Below are positions 28,000 through 37,892 of a stretch of DNA of 64,000 nucleotides, piece by piece. The stretch spans positions 1 to 64,000 of the forward strand of contig NZ_BMTN01000013.1 in NCBI RefSeq assembly GCF_014649695.1. The letters run 5' to 3'. The notes beneath the pieces were generated by a model. It was given only the letters and a program-made list of their open reading frames with translations. It was not told the DNA's origin and did not search any database. The DNA comes from Streptomyces kurssanovii (GTDB lineage: Bacteria; Actinomycetota; Actinomycetes; Streptomycetales; Streptomycetaceae). A program made the translations under genes and the position numbers. The number at the start of each line of letters is the position of its first letter. Positions within the stretch are counted from its first letter, which is position 1.

Positions 28000-29526
28000 T
28001 CACGAGCCCTGCGGCTGGCGGGCGGCGCCGGTCGACAATCGGGGGCCCGTCGGCAGGAAGGACGACCAGGCGGCGGGCACGGGAAGCGGCTGCACGTCCT
28101 TGTAGCCGAGCCGGCTCTGGGCCTGCTGCGCCTCCTGGAGGCGCTTCTGCTTCTCCTCCTCGGAACCGGAGGAGCCGATGCCGGAGTCGTCGGCCACGGT
28201 GTCGCCGTTGGACTGCATGGCGTAGCGCAGCCCTGTGTCGGTGACGAGGAAGAGGAAGCCGGAGCTGGTCGTGGAACCCGTGAACTGCCGGAAGAGCTGG
28301 CCCGATCCGGGGGTGACGTAGGCACTGCTCGCGCCCGTCGGGAGAGTCGCCGGGAACGAGGTCCCGGCCCAGGTGCTGAGGGTCGTGGTGCCGTGGTCCT
28401 CGTCCACCTTGCGCAGGACGTTGCACACGGTGTTACGGCTGCCGTCCGCAGTGCTCGCCGAGTTCACGGCTTCCGGGGCGGGTTGCGGCCACTTCTTGTC
28501 CTGCCCGAAGGCCTGACCAGGCTGGAAGGCGCCGGCGCTCACCGATTTCACCTTGCCGGCCTGTCCGAGGCCGATGAGGTCCTTGCTGTTGAGCAGGAGC
28601 TTGGCGATCAGGTCGGAGACGGGGGCGACCCGGCCGGGCAGCACCACGTACTGCTGGTCCCTGGTGCCGTCGGTGGCGGTGAGGACCATGCCCACCCTGT
28701 TCGCGTCGGGGGCCAGGTCCCCCGGGACACCGGCGGCGGCGCCGGGTACTCCGGGGATCTTCGGGAAGGTGATCTCATCGCCCTTGTGCAGGGTATCCAG
28801 CCACGCCGTGGACACCCGCTGGGGCACCCTGCCCTGACCGACCAGCTGACGCAGGAGCAGTTCGTCCTCCGCGACCGGGTAGGCCGTGCCGGCGGCATCG
28901 ATCACGTACCGGACCTTGTCCGGGCCTTCTGCGTAGATGAGCTCGCCACCGGTGAGGCGGTTGGTCCCCTCGGTCCTGTTCTGCTCGCGCTCGGCGAAGA
29001 CGAACGCCGCCTTCTGGATGGCCCGGCCGCCCTCGCCCGGCCTCTCGCACACCGCCCATCGTTTGGCGGCGCCTGCCTGCTTCGCGTCGGGGAGCCGGTC
29101 GGGCGCGTAAGGAATGCCCAGGGTGGCTCCGTGCGGGATCTTGCCGCTGTCGAGGACCGACTCGTCGACGTTGATGACCTTGCCCTTGTCAGGGTTGAGC
29201 AGAAGCCGGGCGGAGGACATGTTCAGCACCGGGTGGAGCTGTGTCTTGCCGTCCGTCTTCAACACCACGTAACGGGTGGTCGATTTGCTGGCGATGATGA
29301 CGTTCTCGCCGGGAGCGTTCCAGTTCTTGGGCGCGACGGGCTTGAACATTCCCCACGCCCCGAAAATGGCCAGAATCACCACACCGACGATGGCGCCCGG
29401 GAAGACCGCGCGCACAGGACGCGGAGCTCCCTCCTCGGATCCTGTCGCATTCGGCTGGAGGAACTGCGCAACGAGCCTTCGCTTCGCGAAGGTGTAGGCG
29501 TTGAGTTCATCCCGTCGTGATGCCAT
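28000..29526 (-). CDS. eccB: Type VII secretion protein EccB
   Basis: A 508-residue EccB-type protein: one N-terminal transmembrane helix (about 43-62) and a large outer domain. It starts MASRRDELNAYTFAKRRLVAQFLQ, the conserved EccB opening, from ATG 29526. The outer domain has cysteines (VCERPGE, TVCNVL) that may form disulfides. It is divergent from eccE across 181 bp and followed by mycosin 2, the usual EccB-MycP pairing of ESX loci. Confidence 0.92.
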   Translation of the reverse strand: MASRRDELNAYTFAKRRLVAQFLQPNATGSEEGAPRPVRAVFPGAIVGVVILAIFGAWGMFKPVAPKNWNAPGENVIIASKSTTRYVVLKTDGKTQLHPVLNMSSARLLLNPDKGKVINVDESVLDSGKIPHGATLGIPYAPDRLPDAKQAGAAKRWAVCERPGEGGRAIQKAAFVFAEREQNRTEGTNRLTGGELIYAEGPDKVRYVIDAAGTAYPVAEDELLLRQLVGQGRVPQRVSTAWLDTLHKGDEITFPKIPGVPGAAAGVPGDLAPDANRVGMVLTATDGTRDQQYVVLPGRVAPVSDLIAKLLLNSKDLIGLGQAGKVKSVSAGAFQPGQAFGQDKKWPQPAPEAVNSASTADGSRNTVCNVLRKVDEDHGTTTLSTWAGTSFPATLPTGASSAYVTPGSGQLFRQFTGSTTSSGFLFLVTDTGLRYAMQSNGDTVADDSGIGSSGSEEEKQKRLQEAQQAQSRLGYKDVQPLPVPAAWSSFLPTGPRLSTGAARQPQGS

Positions 29527-29707
29527 CTGTCCGCTGTCCCTCTCCCCGCTGGGCGACCAGGTTCCCACACTCATCGAGAGGGCCTGCCGTCGTAACCGCC
29601 CCCTACTATGCCTGCTGGCGCTTGCGCCTCACTGCTCAGGTAGGGTGATCGCCCGGTCAACGTCCATGGGATTCTGGCAATTACGGACACGAGGGGGCAA
29701 CGCGGCG

Positions 29708-31045
29708 ATGAGTACCGCGACTCGCACGCGAAGTGGGCGGACTCCCGCTCGAGCCTCCGGCAATTCCCGACGGCAACGCCGCAACGGCGCGCCTTCCACC
29801 GCTGCGCCGCAGGCCGTCCCGGCGACGACCACCCTGCGTCCCCTTTCCCGCACCAGCCGCGTGGGACCTGTCGAACTGCGGCAGTTGGTGCTTGTCGAGG
29901 CGGGGCTGGCGATGGCGGCCGCGGGGGTCGCACTCGGCGGTCTCTGGCTGATCCCGACCTGCTCCGTGGCGTCCGTGCTGGTACTGCTGGCAGTGATCCG
30001 CCGCCGCGGTCATGCCCTGCCGGACTGGCTCGCCACGGTTGTGGCCCTGCGTTCCCGCAAGCGCGCCTCTGCCCCTTCCGCAGCGGATGTGGACGTCTCG
30101 CTCGCTCCCGTCGTGGAGGGGGTGCCGGGGATCCGGCCGTTCCCCTACGTCGACCGCGAGCGCCGCACCGTCGGAATGCTCGGTGACGGCACGTTCCTGA
30201 CAGCGGTGGTGCGGGTGGAGGCGAGCGGGGCGGCGCTGCGCCCGGCCTCCGGAGCCCGCGCGCTGCCCCTGTCCCTGCTCGGTGACGCCCTCGAAGTGGA
30301 CGACATCGCACTGGAGTCGGCGCAGCTGGTCCAGCAGGTGCGTTCGGCCCCCGCGCCGCATCTGCCGCAGCAGTCGGTGGCCCGGCTCTCCTACGCCCCG
30401 CTTCAGGAGCGGACCGGCGCACCCGCACTGAGGATGACGTGGGTGGCGGTCAAACTCGATCCGGAACTCTGCCGGGAGGCGATCGAGGCACGTGGCGGCG
30501 GCGTCGCAGGCGCCCAGCGATGCCTGGTTCGCATGGCGGACCACGTGGCGAGCCGTATCACCGGTGCCGGTTTCCAGGCAGTGGTACTGGACCAGGAGGA
30601 GCTGAACTCCACCATGGCTACTGCCGCATGCGCGAGCCCCCGGCTGGCGACCCGTGCGGGCGGTCCGGACGCGGCCCCGCAGCGGCGTACAGCGGAGACG
30701 GCACGTGTCTGGCGGTGCGACGACCGGTGGCACACCACCTACGCGGTGGGCCGCTGGCCGGTCCTGGGCCGTGGCGCGACGCCGCTGCCGAAGCTGGTGT
30801 CGCTGCTCACCGCGGCTCCGGCCTACGCGACGACCTTCAGCCTCACGGTGCGCCGTGGCGTACGACAGGGGACCATCGACGTGGGTGGACACGTACGTGT
30901 CACCGGGGGCTCCGACACCGAACTGGTCGGCGTCCGGCGGGTGCTGGAGCAGGCGGCACGTTCGGCGAAGGTCGGACTGGTGCGCCTCGACCGGGAACAG
31001 CTGCCGGGTGTGCTGGCGACGATGCCGCTGGGAGGTGCCCGCTGA
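29708..31045 (+). CDS. eccE: Type VII secretion protein EccE
   Basis: A 445-residue protein with a basic N-terminus, two hydrophobic helices (about 60-105, LVLVEAGLAMAAAGVALGGL and the next) and a long soluble region, fitting the EccE layout. ATG 29708 lies downstream of GAGGGGGC. Its stop overlaps the next gene's ATG by one base (TGATG), so the pair is coupled. TAGGGT at 29641-29646 may be its -10. The identification is by topology and locus; EccE proteins diverge strongly. Confidence 0.8.
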   Translation: MSTATRTRSGRTPARASGNSRRQRRNGAPSTAAPQAVPATTTLRPLSRTSRVGPVELRQLVLVEAGLAMAAAGVALGGLWLIPTCSVASVLVLLAVIRRRGHALPDWLATVVALRSRKRASAPSAADVDVSLAPVVEGVPGIRPFPYVDRERRTVGMLGDGTFLTAVVRVEASGAALRPASGARALPLSLLGDALEVDDIALESAQLVQQVRSAPAPHLPQQSVARLSYAPLQERTGAPALRMTWVAVKLDPELCREAIEARGGGVAGAQRCLVRMADHVASRITGAGFQAVVLDQEELNSTMATAACASPRLATRAGGPDAAPQRRTAETARVWRCDDRWHTTYAVGRWPVLGRGATPLPKLVSLLTAAPAYATTFSLTVRRGVRQGTIDVGGHVRVTGGSDTELVGVRRVLEQAARSAKVGLVRLDREQLPGVLATMPLGGAR

Positions 31046-31761
31046 TGGCCCGGTCCGCAACGAAGCGAGGCCTGCGGGGCGTTCTCGGCCCGCGTCACGC
31101 CGGACACACGATGGCCGCTGATCACCTCGGGGCCCTCTCTCTGCCGGTCGGCGACGACGGCGTCGTGATCGGTGACGACGCGGAGGGCCGCCCGCAGATC
31201 GTGGGTTTCCACCGTTCGACTCCGTACGAGGTGCTTCTGATCGGCGGTCTGTGGACTGCGCAGGTGCTGGCACTACGCGCGGCAGGCACGGGCGCTCGGG
31301 TGGCCGTGGAAACGGGCCGCCCCCAGGAGTGGACCACCCTGGCGCAGGCGGCGGGTGCCGGCCTGCAGTGCATCACGCTCCACGACGTGGGCCGCGTCCC
31401 GCCGATGGGTGCGACGGTGGGAAGCCCCGTGGTCGTGGTGCGGGACTGTGGCATGCGGCCCCCGCGCGGTCGCGTCGTCTCGTCACCGTGGCAGTCCGTA
31501 CTGACGCTGCTGCCCTACCTGAGCCCGGTGGCCCCCCGGCTCCTGCGGGACTCGACCATGGTCGGCATCCAGCGGGTCTCCCCGCAGGAAGCCGCGCAGA
31601 TCGGACGGATCCTGGGGCTCACCAAGGGCGAGAGCGACGCCCTGCCGACTCTCGCGGACGGCGTGACCCTGTGGTGCTCCGGACGTGAACGCCAGTGGGT
31701 GCTGACAAGCGGTACGGACGCGGAGACCGGCCTCCTTGGGGTTGCCCGCCGGATGGACTGA
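31045..31761 (+). CDS. EccE-coupled protein of unknown function
   Basis: A 238-residue soluble protein without signal peptide or transmembrane helix; coupled to eccE by a one-base overlap. It includes GDDGVVIGDDAEGRPQIVGF and a C-terminal TGLLGVARRMD. I do not recognise a catalytic motif. It may be a cytoplasmic partner of the secretion complex, from context only. A degenerate copy of its 3' end lies at 32290-32334. Confidence 0.8.
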   Translation: MARSATKRGLRGVLGPRHAGHTMAADHLGALSLPVGDDGVVIGDDAEGRPQIVGFHRSTPYEVLLIGGLWTAQVLALRAAGTGARVAVETGRPQEWTTLAQAAGAGLQCITLHDVGRVPPMGATVGSPVVVVRDCGMRPPRGRVVSSPWQSVLTLLPYLSPVAPRLLRDSTMVGIQRVSPQEAAQIGRILGLTKGESDALPTLADGVTLWCSGRERQWVLTSGTDAETGLLGVARRMD

Positions 31762-31950
31762 CACCTCGTGCTCCGGACGGGCCGGTTTCTCCGGTGTCAC
31801 CCTCCCAGGTGGACAGTCCGATGGACGCCCACCTCGGTGGCTGAGCTGACCTAGGATGCCGTAGGCGACGGCGTGAGGCACTCCGCTGTCCGCCGCCCCT
31901 TCGGCGTGGGGGCACGTTCATCTCGGCTGATACCGAAAGGAAGTTGAACC

Positions 31951-32184
31951 ATGGGGAGCCAGCAGGAGAAGGACGAGCTGTACGCCCTCGACATCTCCGG
32001 AGCCGAGTGGCACGGCGCCCCCGGCACGAGCCCGGACGAGGAGCGCGTGGAGATCGCCCATCTTCCCGGCGGTGCCGTCGCGATGCGATCGTCCCTGGAC
32101 CACGACACGGTCCTGCGTTACACAGAAGCCGAGTGGCGCGCTTTCGTGATGGGCGCCCGCGACGGCGAGTTCGATCTGCGCTGA
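31951..32184 (+). CDS. DUF397 protein (orphan)
   Basis: A 77-residue DUF397 protein: GGAVAMRSSL and the Trp-containing TEAEWRAFVMGARDGEFDLR C-terminus match the family. DUF397 genes normally sit next to an XRE-family regulator, absent here. ATG at 31951 has AAAGGAAG upstream. It may serve as a regulatory partner in trans or be recruited to the secretion locus. Confidence 0.85.
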   Translation: MGSQQEKDELYALDISGAEWHGAPGTSPDEERVEIAHLPGGAVAMRSSLDHDTVLRYTEAEWRAFVMGARDGEFDLR

Positions 32185-32620
32185 CGATCGGGCCGCGTAA
32201 CGTCCCGCGTCGGCGAGGCCGGAGGTCAGGAGCTCAGGCTCCCGCCCCGGCCTCCCTGCTGCCCAGCCGAGAACGCAGCCGTCCGGGCCACCGATGCCGA
32301 GACCGGATTGTTGGGCGGCGCCCGGCGAATGGACCCAGCGGGCGGTTCCGTTCAGGGTTGTCCCGGTTTGATCTGCCGGATTTCTCACGCTCTGATGCAG
32401 CAGGGTCACCTGTGGCCAGGGCGTGACGCACGGGACAGTGGCCGACGGCCTGACGGGCCTGCCGGAGTGGCGTTGTTGGCGATTAGGGTGGGTCGGGGCG
32501 CGGCACAAGAACCTACGGGTGTGCCGACAGCGTCCCAGGGGGAGAGCCGGGCCGATCCGAAGAAGGCGGTGGCCCCCACCCACAACGGCACAAGGGTGCT
32601 CGACCACACCAGGAGGCAAA
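32185..32620. other. Intergenic region with degenerate gene fragment
   Basis: This 436-bp stretch holds no convincing gene. It contains the duplicated fragment at 32290-32334 and the ribosome-binding site AGGAGG at 32611-32616 for the next gene. No clear promoter was found. Confidence 0.55.
32290..32334 (+). repeat. Decayed copy of the 3' end of the EccE-coupled gene
   Basis: Read in frame it gives TDAETGLLGGARRMD, against TDAETGLLGVARRMD at the end of the gene ending at 31761. The upstream match decays through apparent indels. It suggests an ancient partial duplication that enclosed the DUF397 gene. Confidence 0.7.
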
Positions 32621-35600
32621 GTGAACGGCGATCGGGACGACATCCACGGGGGCTGGAACATTCCCGTCGACGAGTCCGACGCGGAGCCCGCCGAGCTGAC
32701 GGGTGAGTTCACCATCGACTACACCCCGCCTGCCTGGTACACACAGAACGCGTCGGGTGACACTTCGGGCGGCACCGGGGCGCAGACGCCTCCGCCGCCC
32801 CCGCCGCAGGGCGCGCCGGTCGCGGTGCCTGGACTGCCCACGGGCAGCGGGTTCGAACCGAACTGGTCGCAGACGCCGCCCGCCCCCGCGCCGGCCCAGC
32901 AGCAGGAATCCGCGCCGCGGGAGCCCGTGCCCGTCGCGCCTCCGGCCGTTCCCGCGCCCACTCCTGTGCCCGCGCCCGTGCCTGACGCCGCGCCCGCTCC
33001 CGAGGCCGAGCAGGCGCCCGCCCCGGCCGACGAGCCCGCACAGGATCCCGCGACGCCGCAGGCACCGGAGTTGTCGTGGCAGTCCTTCGGCGACGGGGAC
33101 GTGGAGAGCGGCGCCACCATGCGCTTCTCCCCCGCCGCCCTGAAGCGCGAGATGGCCGAGCTGGCCGCCGCAGCGGCGGGCGGGACGGACGCCGAGGCCG
33201 CCGACGGCCCGCAGCCGGACGGGGAGAAGGAACCGGCTGCGGAAGCCGATGCCCCGGCGGAGACGGAGACCGGGCCGGAAGCAGAGGCCGAGGGCGCCGT
33301 GCCCCAGCCGGTGGTCGCCGACGCCTCCGTTGCGGAGGCCGCGCCCGCCCCCCGGCGTGCCGACGGCACGGACAGCGACGCCTCCGACGAGCCCGTGGCC
33401 GACGACGTGTCGTCCGCCGACGCCCCGAGCGGTCGTGGGAGCAGCACGGGCGACGAAGGCGACGACACGGACGGCGGCGAGGCCGCCGCCGTCACGGACC
33501 CCGGTCCGCACGCCGACGACGAGCCCTCCGACGCCACTCCCGCTCCCGCCGCGCCGTGGGCCCCCGCTCCCGCGGCGCCGCAGCAGAGCGGTGGACTGCC
33601 GCCCCTGCCGCCCGAGTTCCAGCCCGCGGCGCCGACGGCCGCGCCGCAGTGGACCGTGCCCGCACCGGCCACGGACCCGGCCGCCCAGGCCCCCGGCTAC
33701 GGCTTCCCGCAACCGGCACAGCAGCAGGCCCAGCAGCCGCCGCAGCAGGGGCAGCCCGGCGGGCCCGCGGTCCCCGCGCCGCAGGGCGGTTACGGCTTCC
33801 CGCAGCAGACCGGCCCCGCCGCACCGGGGCAGCCCGTGCCGGCCCCCGCGTACGGCTTCCCGCAGCAGGGCGCCCCGGGACAGCCCCCCACCGCGCCCCA
33901 GGGCGGCGGTTACGGCTTCCCGCAGCAGACCGGGCCCGCCGCACCGGGGCAGCCGGCGCCGGCCCCCGCGCCGCAGGGCGGGTACGGCTTCCCGCAGCAG
34001 ACCGGGCCGGGACACCCCGGCGCTCCTGTGCCCAATGCCGCCGCGCCGCAGGGCGGTTACGGCTTCCCCCAGCCGGGTCAGCAGCCCGGTCAGCCGGCGC
34101 AGCAGCAGCCGGGCCACCCGGGACAGCCGCAGCCCGGACAGCAGCCGGTGCAGCCGGGTGCCCCCGTACCGCCGCAGAACCAGGGTCAGCAGCCGCAGGG
34201 GCACCAGCCCCCTCAGGGCCAGGCGCCTCACGGCGGGCCGCCGCAGGCGGCGCCCCAGTCCGGCGGGGCCTACGCCGTTCCCCAGCCGTCCGGTCCGGCC
34301 GTCGACCCGCGTACGGGTGGTGCCTGGCCCACGCCGGTCACGCACGACCAGCGTGAGCGTTCCGTACCGGGTGCTCCGCTCGGATACACGGCGGCCGTCG
34401 AGCTCTCCTCCGACCGGCTGCTGCGCAACAACAAGCAGAAGCCCAAGTCGAGCCGTAATCCCTCCAGTGCCACGCGCTTCAAGCTCGGCGGCAAGAAGGA
34501 GGAGGCCGAGCGGCAGCGCAAGCTCGAACTGATCCGCACGCCGGTTCTGTCCTGCTACCGGATCGCGGTGATCTCGCTCAAGGGCGGTGTCGGCAAGACC
34601 ACGACCACCACCGCGCTCGGCTCGACCCTCGCCACGGAGCGGCAGGACAAGATCCTCGCGATCGACGCCAACCCGGACGCCGGCACGCTCGGCCGCCGGG
34701 TGCGCCGGGAGACCGGAGCGACGATCCGGGACCTGGTCCAGGCGATCCCGTACCTCAACTCGTACATGGACATCCGCCGGTTCACCTCTCAGGCGCCCTC
34801 CGGTCTGGAGATCATCGCCAACGACGTGGACCCGGCCGTCTCGACGACGTTCAACGACGAGGACTACCGGCGCGCGATAGACGTGCTGGGCAAGCAGTAC
34901 CCGATCATCCTCACCGACTCGGGCACCGGCCTGCTCTACAGCGCGATGCGCGGTGTGCTGGACCTGGCCGACCAGCTGATCATCATCTCGACGCCGTCCG
35001 TCGACGGTGCGAGCAGCGCGTCGACGACGCTCGACTGGCTGTCCGCCCACGGGTACGCCGAGTTGGTGCAGCGTTCCATCACGGTCATCTCCGGGGTCCG
35101 CGAGACCGGCAAGATGATCAAGGTGGACGACATCGTGCAGCACTTCCAGACCCGCTGCCGCGGCGTGGTCGTGGTGCCGTTCGACGAGCACTTGGCGGCG
35201 GGCGCCGAGGTCGATCTCGACATGATGCGGCCCAAGACCCGCGAGGCGTACTTCAATCTGTCGGCGCTGATCGCCGAGGACTTCGTGCGGGCCCAGCAGC
35301 AACAGGGGCTCTGGACGGCGGACGGCAACCCGCCGCCCCAGGCCGCCCCGCCGATGCCGGGCCACGGCCAGGGACAGTGGCAGGGACATCCCCAGGGCCA
35401 GCCTCACGGCCAGCCCCAGCAGCCTCACCCGCAGCACCCACAGGGCCACCAGCCCGCCCCCGGCGGACCGGTGCCCGGCCAGCCGTACCCGCCGCAGCAC
35501 CAGCAGCCTCAGCACCCGCAGCAGCAGCCCCAGCCGCCCTACGGCGCGCCGCAGCAGGGACAGCACCCGCAGCAGGGATGGCAGCAGCCGCATCCCGGGC

Positions 35601-35806
35601 AGCCGCAGCCGCAGCCGCACCAGCAGCCGCCGCACCCGCAGCAACCTCATCCGCAGCAGGCCACGGCACCGGCGAACCCCGCCGGTCCGACGCCTCCCGC
35701 AGCCGCCGTGACCGATCCGCAAGGACACGTTCCGCCCGGCCGGTTCCCGCCCGCCGGATGGCCGCAGCAGCAGCCTCCGCAGGCGCCGCCAGCCCCTCAG
35801 CAGTAA
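32621..35806 (+). CDS. MinD/ParA-like ATPase with Pro/Gln-rich flanks (EspI-like)
   Basis: A 1,061-residue protein, start GTG 32621 with perfect AGGAGG upstream. The N-terminal WNIPVDES and a long Pro/Ala/Gln-rich stretch (about 45-600) contain repeats of [16 protein letters not shown] MinD-type ATPase domain follows (about 640-900), with deviant Walker A KGGVGKTT near residue 655, then a Pro/Gln/His-rich tail. It resembles mycobacterial EspI-like proteins of ESX loci and is not a partition protein, since no ParB or parS lies nearby. The disordered flanks could tether it to the membrane complex. EspI assignment is inference. Confidence 0.85.
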   Translation: MNGDRDDIHGGWNIPVDESDAEPAELTGEFTIDYTPPAWYTQNASGDTSGGTGAQTPPPPPPQGAPVAVPGLPTGSGFEPNWSQTPPAPAPAQQQESAPREPVPVAPPAVPAPTPVPAPVPDAAPAPEAEQAPAPADEPAQDPATPQAPELSWQSFGDGDVESGATMRFSPAALKREMAELAAAAAGGTDAEAADGPQPDGEKEPAAEADAPAETETGPEAEAEGAVPQPVVADASVAEAAPAPRRADGTDSDASDEPVADDVSSADAPSGRGSSTGDEGDDTDGGEAAAVTDPGPHADDEPSDATPAPAAPWAPAPAAPQQSGGLPPLPPEFQPAAPTAAPQWTVPAPATDPAAQAPGYGFPQPAQQQAQQPPQQGQPGGPAVPAPQGGYGFPQQTGPAAPGQPVPAPAYGFPQQGAPGQPPTAPQGGGYGFPQQTGPAAPGQPAPAPAPQGGYGFPQQTGPGHPGAPVPNAAAPQGGYGFPQPGQQPGQPAQQQPGHPGQPQPGQQPVQPGAPVPPQNQGQQPQGHQPPQGQAPHGGPPQAAPQSGGAYAVPQPSGPAVDPRTGGAWPTPVTHDQRERSVPGAPLGYTAAVELSSDRLLRNNKQKPKSSRNPSSATRFKLGGKKEEAERQRKLELIRTPVLSCYRIAVISLKGGVGKTTTTTALGSTLATERQDKILAIDANPDAGTLGRRVRRETGATIRDLVQAIPYLNSYMDIRRFTSQAPSGLEIIANDVDPAVSTTFNDEDYRRAIDVLGKQYPIILTDSGTGLLYSAMRGVLDLADQLIIISTPSVDGASSASTTLDWLSAHGYAELVQRSITVISGVRETGKMIKVDDIVQHFQTRCRGVVVVPFDEHLAAGAEVDLDMMRPKTREAYFNLSALIAEDFVRAQQQQGLWTADGNPPPQAAPPMPGHGQGQWQGHPQGQPHGQPQQPHPQHPQGHQPAPGGPVPGQPYPPQHQQPQHPQQQPQPPYGAPQQGQHPQQGWQQPHPGQPQPQPHQQPPHPQQPHPQQATAPANPAGPTPPAAAVTDPQGHVPPGRFPPAGWPQQQPPQAPPAPQQ

Positions 35807-35828
35807 CGCGACAGAGGTCTTGACCAAT

Positions 35829-35862
35829 GAGGGCCCGCATCGACTCCCCGGTGCGGGCCCTC
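35829..35862 (+). terminator. Terminator after the MinD-like gene
   Basis: A perfect 11-bp stem (35829-35839 with 35852-35862, GAGGGCCCGCA) and 12-nt loop, 22 bp past the stop. It closes the type VII locus. Confidence 0.85.
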
Positions 35863-36005
35863 GCCGCATTCCCGCAGCCCACACGGGGTTTGAGCGGCCG
35901 TTGACGCGGCATGACCACCCTGATAAACCTTCGCTTCACCAACCGGCGAACCCGAGATCACCAACCCGCCCTCTCCGTGCGAGTAATGACGCGAGGTCAC
36001 TGTCC

Positions 36006-37889
36006 ATGGTCACAACGGCTTCATCCAAGAGAACCCGGCAACGCCCCCGCTTCCGATTGGTCCTGGCCACTGGCGCCGCGGCCACGGCACTGGTGACGGC
36101 GGGGGCCGTGGCCCCCCAGGCACAGGCCCAGCCGCAGGACCGTCCGGTCGCGCGGTCGCAGGCGCGGGCCGCGGCCGCCGACGACGGCAAGCAGGTCCTC
36201 ACCGTCGCGGTGTCGCAGAGCATCGACTCGCTGAGCCCGTTCCTGGCGCAGCGCCTGGTCAGCACCTCCATCCACCGCCTGGCCTACGACTACCTGACGA
36301 ACTACGACGTCAAGGACGGCCACACCGTCCCGGGACTCGCCACCGCGTGGGAGCCGTCCCCCGACAAGCTGACGTGGACGTACACCATCCGCGACGACTC
36401 CAAGTGGTCGGACGGCAAGCAGGCCACCGCGGAGGACGCGGCCTGGACCTTCAACAAGATGATGACGGACGAGAACGCCGCCACCGCCAACGGCAGCTTC
36501 ACCTCCAACTTCAAGAAGGTCACGGCTCCGGACCCGAAGACGCTCGTCATAGAGCTGAAGAAGCCTCAGGCGACGATGACGGCGCTCGATGTGCCGATCG
36601 TCCCGAAGCATGTGTGGGAGAAGGTCGACGACTTCTCCAAGTTCAACAACGACAAGCAGTTCCCGATCGTCGGCAACGGCCCGTTCATCATCACGGACTT
36701 CAGGGTCGACCAGTATCTGAAGCTGAAGCCCAACAAGGACTTCTGGCGCGGCGCGCCCAAGTTCGACGAGCTGGTCTTCAAGTACTACAAGGACGGCGAC
36801 GCGGCCGTCGCGGCCCTGCAGAAGGGTGAGGTGTCGTTCGTCCAGGGCCTGACCCCGGCCCAGGCCGATGCGCTGAAGAGCGCCGAGAACATCAAGGTCA
36901 ACGACGCTCCCGGCCGTCGCTTCTTCGCGCTCGCCACCAACCCGGGCGCGCAGTCCAAGGACGGCAAGAAGTTCGGCAACGGTCACAAGGCGCTGCTCGA
37001 CCCGGCCGTGCGCAAGGCGCTGTTCCACGCCACCGACCGCGCCACCATCGTCGACAAGGTCTTCCAGGGCCACGCCGTCGAGGGCGAGGGCTACATCCCG
37101 CCCCGCTTCGAGTCGTACTTCTGGAAGCCGGAGGCGAGCCAGAAGATCGCATACGACCCGGCCAGGGCGGCCCAGCTCCTGGACCAGGCCGGATACAAGA
37201 AGAACGCCGACGGCAAGCGCCTGGACAAGGACGGCAAGCCGCTCGGCTTCCGGATCCTCTGCCACGCCACGGACCCGAACGACAAGGCCATCGGCAAGTA
37301 CCTCCAGGAGTGGTGGGGCGAGCTCGGCATCGGGCTGAAGGTGGAGTGCCTCGACAACGTCTCCGACCCGTGGCTCGCGGGCGACTACGACCTGGCCTTC
37401 GACGGCTGGTCCGTCAACCCCGACCCGGACTTCGTCCTGTCGATCCACACCTGCGCGGCACTGCCCGCCACGCCCAAGGACACCGGCGCGACGGACAACT
37501 TCATCTGCGACAAGCAGTTCGACGACCTCTACGCCAAGCAGGCCGTCGAGTACGACGCGGCCAAGCGCGCCGACCTGGTCAAGCAGATGCAGTCGCGGCT
37601 GTACGACACGGGCTACATGAACATCCTCGCGTACCCCAACGCCGTCGAGGCGTACCGTACGGACCACATCAAGTCCATCACGACGATGCCGGAAGCGGCC
37701 GGCAACATCTACGGCCAGGACGGCTACTGGAGCTGGTGGTCGGCGGAGCCGGCCGCGGCCGAGAGTGCTTCGGACAGCGGCTCCTCCGCGGGTGTGGCGA
37801 TCGGCATCGGCGCGGTCGTCGTCCTCGCCGCCGCTCTCGGGCTGTTCGTCGCGATGCGTCGCCGTTCCACCGCGGAAGACCGTGAATAG
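36006..37889 (+). CDS. Oligopeptide/dipeptide ABC transporter substrate-binding protein
   Basis: A 627-residue SBP family 5 protein that captures peptides or related solutes. A signal sequence (residues 1-37, LATGAAATALVTAGAVAPQAQA) is followed by typical blocks such as GLATAWEPSPD and YKDGDAAVAALQKGEV. It has no lipobox cysteine; instead a C-terminal transmembrane helix (SSAGVAIGIGAVVVLAAALGLFV) and basic tail anchor it. ATG 36006 has GAGGTC upstream. TTGACG (35901-35906) and TAAACC (35924-35929), 17 bp apart, are a weak promoter candidate. It heads a five-gene importer operon. Confidence 0.93.
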   Translation: MVTTASSKRTRQRPRFRLVLATGAAATALVTAGAVAPQAQAQPQDRPVARSQARAAAADDGKQVLTVAVSQSIDSLSPFLAQRLVSTSIHRLAYDYLTNYDVKDGHTVPGLATAWEPSPDKLTWTYTIRDDSKWSDGKQATAEDAAWTFNKMMTDENAATANGSFTSNFKKVTAPDPKTLVIELKKPQATMTALDVPIVPKHVWEKVDDFSKFNNDKQFPIVGNGPFIITDFRVDQYLKLKPNKDFWRGAPKFDELVFKYYKDGDAAVAALQKGEVSFVQGLTPAQADALKSAENIKVNDAPGRRFFALATNPGAQSKDGKKFGNGHKALLDPAVRKALFHATDRATIVDKVFQGHAVEGEGYIPPRFESYFWKPEASQKIAYDPARAAQLLDQAGYKKNADGKRLDKDGKPLGFRILCHATDPNDKAIGKYLQEWWGELGIGLKVECLDNVSDPWLAGDYDLAFDGWSVNPDPDFVLSIHTCAALPATPKDTGATDNFICDKQFDDLYAKQAVEYDAAKRADLVKQMQSRLYDTGYMNILAYPNAVEAYRTDHIKSITTMPEAAGNIYGQDGYWSWWSAEPAAAESASDSGSSAGVAIGIGAVVVLAAALGLFVAMRRRSTAEDRE

Positions 37890-37892
37890 TCG

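Noticed and set aside
32621-35806. ParA plasmid-partition protein
   Set aside because: No ParB, parS sites or replication genes nearby; the long flanking arms and context fit an EspI-like secretion protein.
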